Assembly (NCBI RefSeq): GCF_030052815.1
Contig: NC_079502.1
Span: 37,192,050-37,256,049, forward strand
Length of the DNA stretch: 64,000 nucleotides
Source of the DNA: Hevea brasiliensis
Taxonomy: Eukaryota; Streptophyta; Magnoliopsida; Malpighiales; Euphorbiaceae
Direction of reading: 5' to 3'
Under the pieces are notes generated by a model. That model made no database searches, was not told the origin of the DNA, and worked only from the letters and a program-made list of their open reading frames with translations. A program made the translations under genes and the position numbers. This document shows positions 22,957 through 35,800 of this stretch, piece after piece; positions within the stretch are counted from its first letter, which is position 1; every line of letters starts with the position of its first letter.

Positions 22957-24368
22957 CAATTGACCTAAAATTTTTACCATGAATAGCTTAGACATAGATA
23001 TACAATTCTTATGAAGACACCAAAGCCCAGAAATGGCCAGAACCAAGCCAAATAGCTTGCACAAGTTCGGGTACCAAAACTGGCCGAACCAAAAGTGACC
23101 AAAAAATGACCTAAGCCTATCATTTTAGTGCATTCTGTCCAGCATTGGTAAATTTACCATATCTTGGTCTACACAACTCAGAATGATCTGAAATTTTGCC
23201 CCGTATGCAATAAGACATAGACCTATAAGTTTGTAGTTTGGACCAAAACCCAAAAACTGAGGGAACTAGGTCATCCGGCTATGTCAAAATAGTATACCGA
23301 AATCAGGTAAACTACAATAAAATGCAATACACTTGAAAATGAATTTGGTAACCTATACCAACACTAAAGAGCTATAAAATGTGACATATTGGTAACAGTA
23401 GAATTGACTCACTTAGAGTGCATCAAGGGTCAACATTATTGGTTGACTAATGAAATGAATTGAAGGGAATAGTACCAAGAAAATTTAAATATTGGATTTT
23501 ATTGTTAGAAACAAATTCATTGAGTACTGAAACACTTTAAATTGTGTGTTTCAGTTGAAAAGGATATTGAGAAGCATAAGAAACACTGAGTCAGGGCCAA
23601 GAGGCATATATCAGAGGTTTGTGCACAATTATTTTGATTTCTCATTTTCTACTTAAAAATTTAATTGAACATTATAGTTTTTAATTGTGTTTGTGCACAA
23701 TACTTTTTATATTCACTGCTTTTAGCAGAAAATTTATTTGGAGAAATGAGTTATGAATAATTTTTTATTATTTTAGCTTTGGGAATCTTAATTGGAAATT
23801 ATTGTGTTGCCTACTTTGCAAATGAAAATTTTGAGATAAAATATGATTTGTGGTTTGTATGAAGTATTTAAATATTGTGATTTGGAATTGTTTTGATTCA
23901 CACTTGGCATGACAATATTACTATGTTTCTCCATTTATGCGGTGAGTGTGATTATATTCCTCCCTCTTTGACTTACCAGTCTGAGGTGAGTGTGGATGAG
24001 TACTCATTATCTAGCTAGCTTCCTCCCTCATTGATTTCGATTATTAGGGTGAGTGTGCCTTGTCGTGATGTACACAAGGCATGTTCGGAAAAATTTGTGT
24101 CATGGCTTAAATTGTGTTATTGATTGGCAAAACTGTGTTATTCAGTTATTTGATTAAATTGTGTTATTAATTGGCAATACTATGTTATTCAATTGTTTGA
24201 TCAAATTTGTGTTATATGAGCTTTGAAAAATGGTGAATTTTTTGGATTGTAAATTGTCAATAAAAGTTTTACATACCGCATTTTAAATTATTATTGTGCA
24301 CCACTGAGTAAATTTTACTCAGCGATAGCTTTTTCATTGTTGTCGCAAGTAGACAAACGGACAGAGCA
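22957..24368 (+). repeat. Family A LTR A2, second segment
   Basis: Continues A2 after Copia-2: CAATTGACCTAAAATTTTTAC matches the uninterrupted copy A4 near 59514. It is broken again at 24368/24369 by the family C solo LTR, with GAGCA (24364-24368) as the duplicated target. It holds the double hairpin at 24304-24346. No gene seen. Confidence 0.88.
24304..24346 (+). other. Conserved LTR double hairpin, A2 copy
   Basis: Hairpin 1 CTGAGTAAA-T-TTTACTCAG (24304-24322) shares its last G with hairpin 2, GCGATAGC ... GTTGTCGC (24322-24329 with 24339-24346), which pairs fully when G-U is allowed. CACCACT-type flank precedes. Confidence 0.6.
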
Positions 24369-24979
24369 TGTAACACCCCTCACCCGTCTATAGTGTAGCC
24401 AAGCAAAGTGTGTTACACGGAGTGCCGGAGCACCTAATCTTATCTGATTTCATTACAGTTCTTGATTTATTTATTCAAAAACTTTATTTCAGGTTTAGGC
24501 TATTTTTACTTTTATCAAAATCTAACTAATTTGGAAATTTCAAAAATTTTAACGATAATCCGACAAACTGTCGGCTGTAATTTGGACTAACAGTTCTTCT
24601 GAACCTACCAAAGATAATTCACAACATATTCAAATTCATAGCTCAATTTATCTCAATAATATCTCATCAGTTTCTCCAAATTTCTTAAACTCAATCTCAA
24701 TCAGAATCATCATGATCAGATTCTTAACTCATACATCAAAATTCTTACATTTTATTATTTTGCATAATTTGCCAACTAATTACATAAATTTGTCAAGTAC
24801 ATGATGTACAAATAATTTACATTATACTTCAAATGAACAAAATACATAACATGTGTAAATATGATCCCTATCTAAATGCATTACTGAGGAGGTGACAACC
24901 TTGAACTCTTCTAACACTTCTGCAGATCTAGACTCCAAAAATCTCAGTAGACAGTCTACTGGTTTTACCTTCAGTACCT

Positions 24980-25021
24980 ACGCGAGGAAGCAATTCCATC
25001 GCGCTAAGCATTTCTGCTTAG
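24980..25021 (-). other. Conserved LTR double hairpin, family C copy
   Basis: On the minus strand: CTAAGCA-GAAA-TGCTTAG, then GCGCGATGGAA paired with TTCCTCGCGT (one internal mismatch). CACCACT precedes and GTAGGTACTG follows. It lies 611 bp from the LTR 3' end. Confidence 0.6.
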
Positions 25022-26395
25022 TGGTGCAATAGTATAACAAGAAATAATATATACAAATAAAGAAAGAAATAAATCATAATTCGGATATCCAGAAATCAAT
25101 TATTCTAACTGTATGGTATTTCTAGTATCAACAATCTTATATACTAGTTTGTTCATCTTTGGAAGTGCTTAGTTTATAACTTTTCAGTAATACTACCCAG
25201 TATACAAATTATTCTAACTATATTGTATTTCAAGTCTCTACGGTTCTGCAATTTATATTTTTGTTATGTTTCTTTTGCTAATCTCTTTTACTCATTCATT
25301 CAATACTTAATTTAATTGTACTGAAATTTCATCATGCTTAACTTAACTGTCTGAATTGAATAATGTTTTAATTGACTACCCATGTAGCCTATACACTAAC
25401 CAGACTAGATAAATGGATATACTAGCATTGGGTACCTAGTACCTCGGGCCGTCACACCATCGATCACAAAGTGTCTCCCGGTGTGCAAATAGTGTGGCTA
25501 AAAAGCCATATAATCAATCAGGCATTAAGCCGAGTATAATAACACAATCTGTATAGCCATAGGCTATTAAAATCATAGTATGGCATAATAAGCCATAAAA
25601 CACAATATAACGTAAAGTCATTTACAGAACAGCTGTCAGAATCCTATTGGCATGCCAACCTATCCAAACTAGTCAACTAGGCAAATTAGGGCATATTATA
25701 ATGTTACATATTTAATTCTTTATTCATAGGGTTTATACATCTTTATGCCTTTCACTGGTCAATAAAATTATTGACCTTTTTTATGCATCATGGATAGGTT
25801 GATTCTAGCATCAACATGTCACAATTTACAATTCAATATGTTATCAATATAATGCAATTTACCCTTTTCACAAGTTGGCATTCATTGCCAAATCACTTCA
25901 AGCATCATTTTATGTAATTACCAATTTTCAATTTTAGTGTGCTAGATTGGTCTAGCTTAAAGTCCTATTATTGTAGCTCAATGTCTTATTGCACTCGAGG
26001 TAAAATTTCAGGTCATTATGAGTTGTATGACCAAGATATGGTCAATTTACTAAAGCTGGACAGATTGCACCTTTGGTGCAAAATTTGGTCAATTTCTCAA
26101 TTTTTGTGTGCTAGATTTGTCTAGCTTAAAGTCCTATTTCTCTTGGTACTATTCCCTTTAATTCATTTTATTAGTCAACCTATAATGTTGACTCTTGATG
26201 CACTCTACGTGAGTCAATTCTAATGTTACCAATATGTCACATTTAATAGCCCTTTAGTGTTAGTATATGTTACCAATTTCATTTCCAAGTGTATTGCATT
26301 TTATTGCAATTTACCGGATTTAGGTATACTATTTTGACCTAGCCGGATGACCTAGTTCCCTTGGTTTTTGGGTTTCGGTCCAAACTACAAACTTG

Positions 26396-27490
26396 TAGGT
26401 CTGTGTCTTATTGCATGCAGGGCAAAATTTCAGGTCATTCCAAGTTGTATAGACCAAGTTATGGTCAATTTACTAAAGCTGGACAGATTGCACCTTTAGT
26501 GCAAAATTTGGTCAGTTTTAGTTCTGGCAGTTTTGGTACCTGAACTTTTGCAAGCTATTTGACTTAGTTCTGGCCATTTCTGGGCTTTGGTGTCTTCATA
26601 AGAATTGTAGCTCTATGTCTTATTGCACTTGGGGCAAAATTTCAGGTCATTCTAAGTTGTATAGACCAAGATATGGTCAATTTACTAAAGCTGGACATAT
26701 TGCACCTTTAGTGTAAAATTTGGTCAATTTTTGTTCTGGCAGTTTTGGTACCTGAACTTGTGCAAGCTATTTGACTTGGTTCTGGCCATTTTTGGGTTTT
26801 GGTGTCTTCATAAGAATTGTAGCTCTATGTCTTATTGCACTCAGGGAAAAATTTCAGGTCATTCTAAGTTGTATAGACCAAGATATGGTCAATTTACTAA
26901 AGCTGGACAGATTGCACGTTTGGTGCAAAATTTGGTCAATTTTTGCTCTGGCAGTTTTGGTACCTGAACTTATGCAAGTTATTTGACTTAGTTCTGGCCA
27001 TTTCTGGGCTTTTGTGTCTTCATAACAATTGTAGATCTATGTCTAAACTAACCATGGTAAAAATTTCAGGTTATTATGAGTTGTGTAGACCAAGATATGG
27101 TCAATTTACTAAAGCTGGACAGATTGCACCTTTAGTGCAAAATTTGGTCAATTTTAGGTCACATTTGGTTCGGCAGTTTTTATACCCGACTTGTGCAAGC
27201 CATTTAACTTGGTTTTGGCCATTTCTGGGTTTTGGTGTCTTCATAAGAATTGTAGCTCTATGTCTTATTGCACTCGGGGCAAAATTTCAGGTCATTCTAA
27301 GTTGTATATACTAAGATATGGTCAATTTACTAAAGCTGTAAAGATTGCACCTTTAGTGCAAAATTTGGTCAATTTTAGTTCTGGCAGTTTTAGTACCTGA
27401 ACTTGTGCAAGTTATTTGACTTAGTTATGGCCATTTATGGGCTTTTGTATCTTCATAATAATTGTAGATCTATGTCTAAACTAACCATTA
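26396..27490. repeat. About 211-bp tandem repeat, roughly five units, inside the family C LTR
   Basis: The block containing AAATTTCAGGTCATT, ATGGTCAATTTACTAAAGC and GGTGTCTTCATAAGAATTG recurs with starts near 26407, 26619, 26830, 27041, 27261 and 27471. A separated partial unit lies at 25975-26130. Family A LTRs carry one diverged unit each (for example 59520-59800), so this LTR has amplified it locally. Confidence 0.9.
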
Positions 27491-29233
27491 TAAAAATATC
27501 AGGTCAATTGGACCTGTTTTGAGTGAGTTATGGTCATCCCAAGGACTACTGTTCATATGGTCAATAATCTGGGTTGCAAGGTTGCTATTCCAGATTTGGT
27601 CATTTTTAAGGTCACTTTCTATGCAGAATTTTGGCAACATTTCTACATGAAAGTTGGCCTATTTGGTGTCTAGTTTCACCCCCCATTGGCTTCATATCAA
27701 TCAGGTTCATAGTTTGGCACTTATGACCTAATTTATGTACTGCCTTCAATACACAACCTGCACAAAGCACATACACTTCCAATTTGATATTCCTTCTCCT
27801 CCTCATTACTTCAATATTCAATCAATAACACTTCCATATATATATTGTACACAATTCTAGAAACATTTTTGGGCAGAATATTCAAGTGCTCAATGCACAC
27901 AATTCACCATTAAGTTCAACATTCACTTCCACCAAAATTCAACATATCTTAATGTCAATGTTACACATACACTTCAACATAATCATACTTCAATATCACT
28001 TACACTTGCTGCCCACAATTTAACATTATCATATTTCATTAATAACTACATGTTCACACACAAATTCATGGTTTAATAGGCTGCCAAACGTGGCAGTTTG
28101 CCCAAAGCCTTAAGGTTCCATTACACACCCTTAATTCAAGCACTACATGCACATACTTAGATTTTTAACTTACTACTTCCTCCATTTAAGTTATTCAATC
28201 TTAATTCTCATCCATTATAGGTAAGAAAAACTCAACTACAATAAACTTTCATGGCTGTCCAAAATTGAATATATCAATAACTCATTGAATCCTTCAAATT
28301 TCTTCACCATCCAACTCATCTCAACCTTAATACAAGCTTTAATGAAGCAAGGGATGAAAAACTAGCACTAACCTTTTTTGAGCTTCATCAAAACTTCATC
28401 AAATCCCCTTCTTTTTGCTTCCAACATACTGCCCAAGGTGTGTGTGCAAGCTTTGATGAAGAAACTATGGTGAAATGAGGGCTTGAACATGGTTGCATGG
28501 TGATGGAGGGAGTTTGGCCATGGTGGATTTCCATGGAGGTTTTGGCTGGTTATTTCTCAAGCTTGAAGATGATGACTTCTGCCCGATTCCACTTTGATAT
28601 ATCCCATTTATTTAAGGTTAGTGGAGCACTAACCAATAAATTAATGTTTAATGATTTAAAAGTTTCCTAATTTGCACATTTAGCTCAATTCTTTCACTAT
28701 TTACATATTGTATCCCATTTTAATTTTTCATGACATTCTCTAAGTGTAATATCATTTATTTTTAATGGATATTGAGGTCAAAAGACAACTCTAGGTGTCA
28801 AATGACCAAAATACCCCACTTCGGGCTATATTCCTGATTTTTCAGTAACACCGATTTTTGTCTGTTTCTTGATTTTTCATTTTTCTTTGTACTAATTTAT
28901 TATTTTTCTTTAATAATTCTAGTATCAATTATATTTCAATAGACCTTTACTTACATCCCGGAATTAAATTCTGAGGGTTTCCCGCGGTCTTGGGGTCGAC
29001 AATGGCCTTCCCAGTGCGGTCGCCCATCGCTGCGGTGTCAGCTCGTTTAACTTAGCTTCATTTTCTCTCTTTCATTTGTCTTTGATTTTTCTTGCATTTT
29101 CTTCTTATTTATTTCATCATTATATGTCTGTTCATTATCACCGAATTGTAGTTCCAGAAATTCCGACTTTCCAGGGCAGACATTAGCCGTCAGAACAGTA
29201 GAATGTATGGACTACGAAAATGAAGATGTTAAA

Positions 29234-29390
29234 GAGCAGTAGAGTAGGCTGCTTGTACCACATTTTGAGATTTCACCGGGTATATTGAGTATACCATATT
29301 TTGTAGTTTTTGTTGTAATGTATTTGCACTGTATGTATATATTGTACTAGGTCTTGAGCAATTGTAAACTAAAATTGTAAATTATTTTGG
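29234..29390 (+). repeat. Family A LTR A2, third segment, cut by D1
   Basis: After the GAGCA duplication the text resumes and matches the inverted A3 copy near 40690-40800 (GAGTATACCA, TTGTAATGTAT, CACTGTATGTATAT). It stops at 29390, where the 3' LTR of D1 starts. The remaining few hundred bp of A2 are not seen in this window. Confidence 0.8.
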
Positions 29391-32300
29391 TTTCACACCT
29401 TACCTCTCTGTAAGGCATAACATGATCCTGTAGAATACCTAATGAACTACCGAACTTCACCTACCGATAATTCATTAAGTACACTAAAAGGGATTTTAAA
29501 ACTATTTTCTTGCATTTTGGAAGGGTGAGCATTTTGGTAGGAATTAAAATCATTTATTCAAAGCTTTTAAACTAGTAAAAATTTTTGTCCATTTTTATTT
29601 TTCCGCAAATTTTATAAAAATTTCAGCAGAGTGCCATCTGTATTTTGAGAAAGCAGTTCTTCAAATACCTGAGAAAAACACTTCCAATAATTTTCCACAA
29701 CTCCCAACCTCCAATTAATCTCAAATGAACACAGTTCAAATCATTCCACAATTCAACCAAAAATTTATCAACTTAAAATATTTCATAATTCCATCCACAG
29801 TGCATATAATATGAAATTCACAAATGCAAATCTTAATTTACAGAAGGAAATTAAAAAATAATGTTATTACAATTTATTATACAACTGCTCAACTTTACAT
29901 TGATACATAAAATATTACAATATTTACATCAAAATAACTATAAGGTTATAAAACAATACCCGTACAAAAAGATCAGTGTAGTCCTCAGTATCAATAGCAG
30001 CTCACTCTGCTGCTTTCTCCTTGCTTTTATCTGCGACAGCAAAATAAGTTATCGCTGAGTATAAAAATACTCAGTGGTTCACAATAAAAATTTTAAATAC
30101 AATACATAAATCATTCATTAACAAAACACAATTTAAATATTTCTCAATCACATTTCACAAATTATCAAAACTCATATTAACACAATTTAGTCAAATAATT
30201 TAATAAACACAGTGTTGCCAAGTCATTCACAACTTAAGCCATGACACAAAATTTCCGATCAATGCCGTGTTGTACACCACGACAAAGCAATCTACAACCC
30301 CACTTATCGAAATCAATGAGGGAGGTGGCTAGCTAGCTAATGAGCAATCATCTGATCTACAACCTCAACTGGTAAACTAGAGAGGGAGGAAAAATAATCG
30401 ATCTCGCCCCATAAATGGAGGAGGAATAATAAGGCACTATCATGCTAAGTGTGAACACAAAATCAATTCAAAATAATTTAATCAAATGATTTGTGAGAAA
30501 TCTGATCAATTTCCAAAGTCATATTTGTGATCATAAAATGGCAACACAATACATAATTAATCACAGAAGTCAAATTTTCGAGAATAAAATATTTAAACAA
30601 TAATTACTATGCGCAGACCTAACGTGAGTCGCCTCTAGGCCTTGACTCAGTCTCTCAGACCTTTCAAGTCTTTTTACAGTTGAAACACACAGTTTCACAG
30701 TGTTTCAGTACCATAACTTAGCATAAATCCAAAAATAAATTTAACTTCACTTTTACCTAGATCTAATGTGCTAAACTCGACGTACTTGAAATTTTTGTGT
30801 TTCGTATTACTATTCACTACACTATTCAAGTCAAATTGTTGACTTTCTAAGGCTTAATAGGTATGGGAATTCCAACTTCACCCACATACCACATCTTGGT
30901 CATTAAATTTGTTGGTTTTGATTGTTTATTCAAATTCTAAGTCTTTTAGGCAAAATTGCAAATTTTCAGTTTTGGTGCCATAGGTTGCACTATTCCATTG
31001 GTCACTTTGCTGTTGGAATTTGGCAAAACTTTATTCATAGAAAATGTTCCCTATTGTCTTAAGTTTATTCTCCTTTTTGAATCACTCCAATTTGAGTTTT
31101 GTAGCTCATGCTATAGCCATTTGAACCATGGCTGCTGGATTGGACTCAACCCAGAATTCTGGGCAATTTTTGGTGTTGGCAGTTTTGGGTCACCAAATTG
31201 GGGTGGCCAAATGACTTGGTTAGTGGCATAGTTTGGGTTTATGTTCCTCATGAAAGTTTTAGGTATATATCTCATCTAACCACTGGTAAAATTTCAGGTA
31301 ATTTAGACCTTCTTAACTCAAGTTATACCAAATGAACAAACACTATTCATTTGATTAGTTTGTACAGGGCAAACTGTGATTTTTCAAGTTTGGTCAATTT
31401 GTTCACTAGGTTTTGGTCACTTTTTGGGCATGCTTCCTAAATGAAAATTGTGTTATTTAGTGTCTATTTTCATTCCCAATTGGTCTCATACCAATTGGAC
31501 TGGTAAAATTTCATTTTTGGTCCCTCAAAGTTAATTTAGTCATGCTGCCAGCAGCATGACCACACTCAATCCGAATTTGGCCTTAACTCCAACCATTCCA
31601 ACACACTTCATTTGGTCACTAATGACCATTTCTCACTTCACATTAGGTCAAAGACATCATTTAACACCTCCTTACATTTTTTTGTCTCTAAACCCTAAGT
31701 CCAAACCCTAACCACACTAGATTGTTGCATTTAGCTAATTTCAAAGCTTTTAACTATAATCATTCAACTAATGGAGGTCCATAAACTCATTCAAATCCAT
31801 CAAACCATACAAATATACTCCCATACACCTGCTGGCCAAAATTCAGTTTGGTCCTCCACACATGTTTTTATTTCATTTCAAGTTTATTTCTAAGTAACTC
31901 AAGCTATAAACACAACTACTAAATCTCAAACTTTCAAATTGGTACCTCACTTGAATTTGAATTCTCTAATTTCTCTCTTCTTTTCTTCTTTCTTTGATGA
32001 TCAATATCCTTTTTAAGTGACTAGAACAAGTTTTTATGAAGCAATTATGGGAGAAGTTGAGGTTTAGTAAGGATTTCAAAGCTTGAGTGCAAGCTTTAAT
32101 GGAGGAAAATTCATGGAGATGAGAGGGAGAGTGAGGGCGGTAAGGGAGAAAGGAAGAAGACCAATATTTTTTTTTCTTTTCTTTTCTTTTTATGTATTTG
32201 GTCTTATGGAAGACCAAAATATCTAAATAATTAAATATATTAATTGTATTCTTTATGGCATCATGCATGATGTCATGCATAATGTCATCTCCCTACACGT

Positions 32301-32832
32301 TTTCATTTTCTTTTTTTTTTTTCTATTAGTTCTTTAATCTAATTCTCGATACCAAAATTTTTTTTTCTCCGATTTTGTTTGACAGTTAGATCAGGAGTCA
32401 GCTCTCGTGGTCAATTGACCAAATTGCCCCTTGCTGGTTCAACCCGGTTTGCAAATGATTCAATGTTTTTTCTGGCTCCCTGACCTAATTATTTGACTAA
32501 CTTAACATTTCTTTTTCGTGATTTTCTCTTTTCCACTGTGTTCATAATGGTCCTAAGGACCGCGGCAGCACATTTTACGGTTCAAAATTCGAGTTAAAAT
32601 CGACTTCGTAGTTGTTCCCGAGAAGGTCACCCATCGCTATGACTCTCGGTTCGTTTAACTTCTTATGTTCCATTTTTCTTGTTTATACTTAACTAATTGG
32701 CAATTACTAATTATTTGTGTTTATAGCTTATCTATTTGTCTTAAGTGTGGTTCTAATCCCCTTAATTGTCCGGTCCGACTTCAGTCACCAGAATAGTGAA
32801 ATATACCAGGCTATACAAATAGGGGTGTTACA
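29391..32832 (-). repeat. 3' LTR of D1 (family D, 3442 bp)
   Basis: Left end TTTCACACCTTACC (TG changed to TT compared with the right LTR at 52722) and right end GGGGTGTTACA. Colinear with 52722-55280. It holds the double hairpin (30033-30074) and a changed donor region (GTGAG|GTACC, first base 31945) that in the 5' LTR still reads GTGAG|GTAAGC. The frame at 31966-32280 (minus) is a chance reading. No gene seen. Confidence 0.92.
30033..30074 (-). other. Conserved LTR double hairpin, D1 3' LTR copy
   Basis: On the minus strand: CTGAGTAT ... ATACTCAG, then GCGATAAC ... GCTGTCGC. ACCACT precedes. 642 bp from the LTR 3' end. Confidence 0.55.
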
Positions 32833-32850
32833 ATTCTCCCCTCCCTTAAA
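32833..32850 (-). other. Polypurine tract of D1
   Basis: On the minus strand AAGGGAGGGGAGAAT runs directly into TGTAACACCCC of the 3' LTR. Confidence 0.8.
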
Positions 32851-32880
32851 ATAAATTTCGTCTCGAAATTTTACTTGGTA

Positions 32881-35800
32881 TCAATCTCTGAACAGCTGTG
32901 GGTGTTGTCTCCTCATGTCCTCCTCTCGTTCCCAAGTAGCCTTCTGGCTCGAATGATGGTTCCACAACACTTTTACCAACGGTATCTGCTTATTCCGTAG
33001 CTGTTTCACCTCATAAGCCAGAATCTCTATGGGTTCCTCCTTATATGTAAGGTCTGGATTTACTTCAATTTCCTCTACTGGTAGTACATGAGATAGGTCT
33101 GATCGATACCTCCTCAACATAGACACATGGAAGACATTATGTATCTTCTCCAACTCTGGAAGAAGTGCCAAATGATATGCCAAAGGACCCACTCTTTCCA
33201 GAACCTCATATGGCCCAATGAAGCGAGGACTCAGTTTCCCCTTTCTGCCGAATCTCATAATTCTCTTCCAAGGAGAAACTTTGAGGAAAACTTTCTCACC
33301 CACTGCATACTCAATATCCCTTCTTTTCAAATCAATGTAGAACTTCTGACGGTCTGATGCAGTCTTAAGTTGACCTCTGATCACCCTGATCTTCTCCTCA
33401 GTTTGCTGAATAATTTCGGGTCCAATCATCTTTCTTTCACCCACGTCATCCCAACACAACGGGGTTCTACATTTTCTGCCATACAAAGCTTCCTATGGAG
33501 GCATCCCAATACTGGATTGGTAGTTGTTATTGTAAGCAAACTCAATCAAAGGCAAGTGTGTATCCCAACTGCCCTCAAACTCAATCACACAAGCCCGTAG
33601 CTTGTCCTCCAAGATCTGAATTACCCTCTCGGTCGCCATCCATGCGTGGGTGGAATGCGATCTTGAGTTCAATCTAGTTCCTAGGGCTCTCTGAAGACTA
33701 CCCCAGAATCTAGAAGTGAACCTAGGATCTCTATCTGATACAATGGATACTGGCACTCCATGAAGTCTCACAATCTCATTGATGTACAACCTGGCCAATC
33801 TGTCTAAACTGTAGTCCATTCGGACTAGCAAAAAATGAGCAGACTTAGTCAGTCTGTTGACAATGACCCATACTGCATCATGACTCTTCTGTGTCTTTGG
33901 AAGTCCCATCACAAAATCCATTGTTATTCTCTCCCATTTCCATTCTGGTACTGGTAGTGGATGTAACAACCCAGTGGGTACTTGATGCTCTGCCTTTACT
34001 TGCTGACAAGTTAGGCATTTGGAAACAAACTCTGCCATATCTCTTTTCATACCCATCTACTAGTGATGCTCCTTTAGCCCTCTATACATTTTTGTACCAC
34101 CAGGGTACATCGCAAAAGGAGACTCATGTGCTTCTTTCAAAATTATCTTCCTCAAATCAACATCATTAGGAACACACATTCTGCCCTGGTGTAGCAATAG
34201 ACCATCATCTCTTATTGAGAATTCTGGTTTCTTGCCCTGCTGGACTTCTTCCAACAGTCTCTGATACTTCTGATCATTCTGAGCAGCCATTCTAATCTGA
34301 TCAATCAATACTAGCTGTACATCCCATGCAACTGCTGTCTGCCCCTCATCATTAATCTCTATACTGGCATGTAATGATCTCAACTCATGTACCATAGATA
34401 AAGGTGTAACCCGTAGACTTGCCATAGTCCTGTAACTTAAGGCATCAGCTACAACATTAGCTTTCCCTGGCTGATAGTCTATTAGACAATTATAATCTTT
34501 TATCAACTCTAACCATCTCCTCTGTCTCAAGTTCAACTCCTTCTAACTACCCAAATACTTCAAACTCTTATGATCTGTGTAGATGTAGCACTTCTCCCCA
34601 TATAAATAATGTCTCCAGATCTTAAGAGCAAACATAATAGCTGCAAGCTCCAAGTCATGTGACGGATAATTCCTCTCATGCAGTTTTAGCTGGTGTGATG
34701 CATAGGCAATGACATTTCGATCTTTCATTAATACACAGCCTAACCCATTCTGAGAGGCATCACTATAAACTGTATATTCTTTACCCGGTGTAGGTAAAGT
34801 CAGGACTGGAGCCTCAGTCAAACATCTCTTCAATTCATCAAAACTCTGTTGGCATTTATCTGTCCACTGAAATTTCACATCTTTCCTAAGCAGCTTGGTC
34901 AATGGAGATGCCAACATGGAGAATCCCTTCACAAATCGACGGTAGTATCCAGCTAACCCCAGAAAACTATGAATCTCTGTGATATTTCTGGGTGGCTTCT
35001 AATTAAGGACAACTTCAATCTTACTTGGATCTACCTTGATGCCCTCTTCTGATACTACATGCCCCAAGAAAGATATTTCCTTCAGCCAAAATTCACACTT
35101 CGACAATTTGGCATATAGTTGTTTCTCTCTCAAAGTTTGTAGTACAATCCGCAGATGTTTATCATGCTCTTCTGCATTCCTCAAGTAAACCAATATATAT
35201 TCGATAAATACCACAACAAACTGGTCGAGGTATGGTCTAAAGATAGTGTTCATCAGATCCATAAAAGTAGCCGGAGCATTAGTTAACCCGAATGGCATGA
35301 CCAAGAACTCATAATGGCCATAACGGGTTCTGAAGGCAGTTTTAGAAATACTCTGCTCTTGTACTTTCAGCTGATAATAACCTGATCTCAGGTCAATTTT
35401 GGAGAACATAGCTGCATCCTTCAACTGATCAAACAAGTCATCAATGCGGGTAATGGGTATCTATTCTTTGTTGTCACTTTATTCAACTGCCGATAGTCAA
35501 TGCATAACTGGAGAGTGCCGTCCTTCTTCTTTACAAACAATACTGGCGCTCCCCAAGGTGACACACTAGGGCGGATGAAGCCCTTATCAAGTAACTCTTG
35601 CAACTGTACTTTCAATTCTTTTAGTTCTGCTGGTGCCATTTTGTATGGCGTTATGGAGATTGGGTCCACACCAGGCATAACATCAATTTCAAACTACACT
35701 TCTCTTTCTGGAGGTAATCCCGGCAATTCATCAGGAAATACATCCAGAAAGTCGAATGTCCCTCAGTGCTGAACTATCCACTTAGGTGTCTATCACATGT

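Larger units (their letters stand above)
24369..29233 (-). repeat. Solo Ty3 LTR, family C (4865 bp), TSD GAGCA
   Basis: On the plus strand it starts TGTAACACCCCTCACCC and ends GATGTTAAA (ACA changed to AAA), flanked by GAGCA at 24364-24368 and 29234-29238. Its left end resembles the 3' end of family B LTRs and its right end the 5' end, so it is a minus-strand LTR. It contains the double hairpin (24980-25021), the TTGGCATGCCAA palindrome (25647-25658), a 211-bp tandem array (26396-27490) and a donor-like AAAAG|GTTAGTGC with first intron base 28372, 861 bp from its 5' end. All frames in 25939-27400 are readings of the repeat. No gene seen. Confidence 0.93.

Noticed and set aside
25939..27400. 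Series of similar plus frames (KISGH..LYRP..GQFTKAGQIAPLVQNLV)
   Set aside because: They are six-frame readings of the 211-bp tandem repeat, have frameshifts between units and run antisense to the LTR.
29381..29390. TSD of D1 on the left (TTTGG or similar)
   Set aside because: The right end of D1 is deleted, so there is no partner sequence with which to confirm it.
30956..31231. 91-codon plus frame with a Phe/Leu-rich start
   Set aside because: Antisense to the D1 LTR; the equivalent place in the other D LTR (54300-54713) does not keep it.
33127..35772. Plus-strand frames opposite D1 pol (for example 33127, 33891, 35500)
   Set aside because: Antisense shadows of the pol reading.
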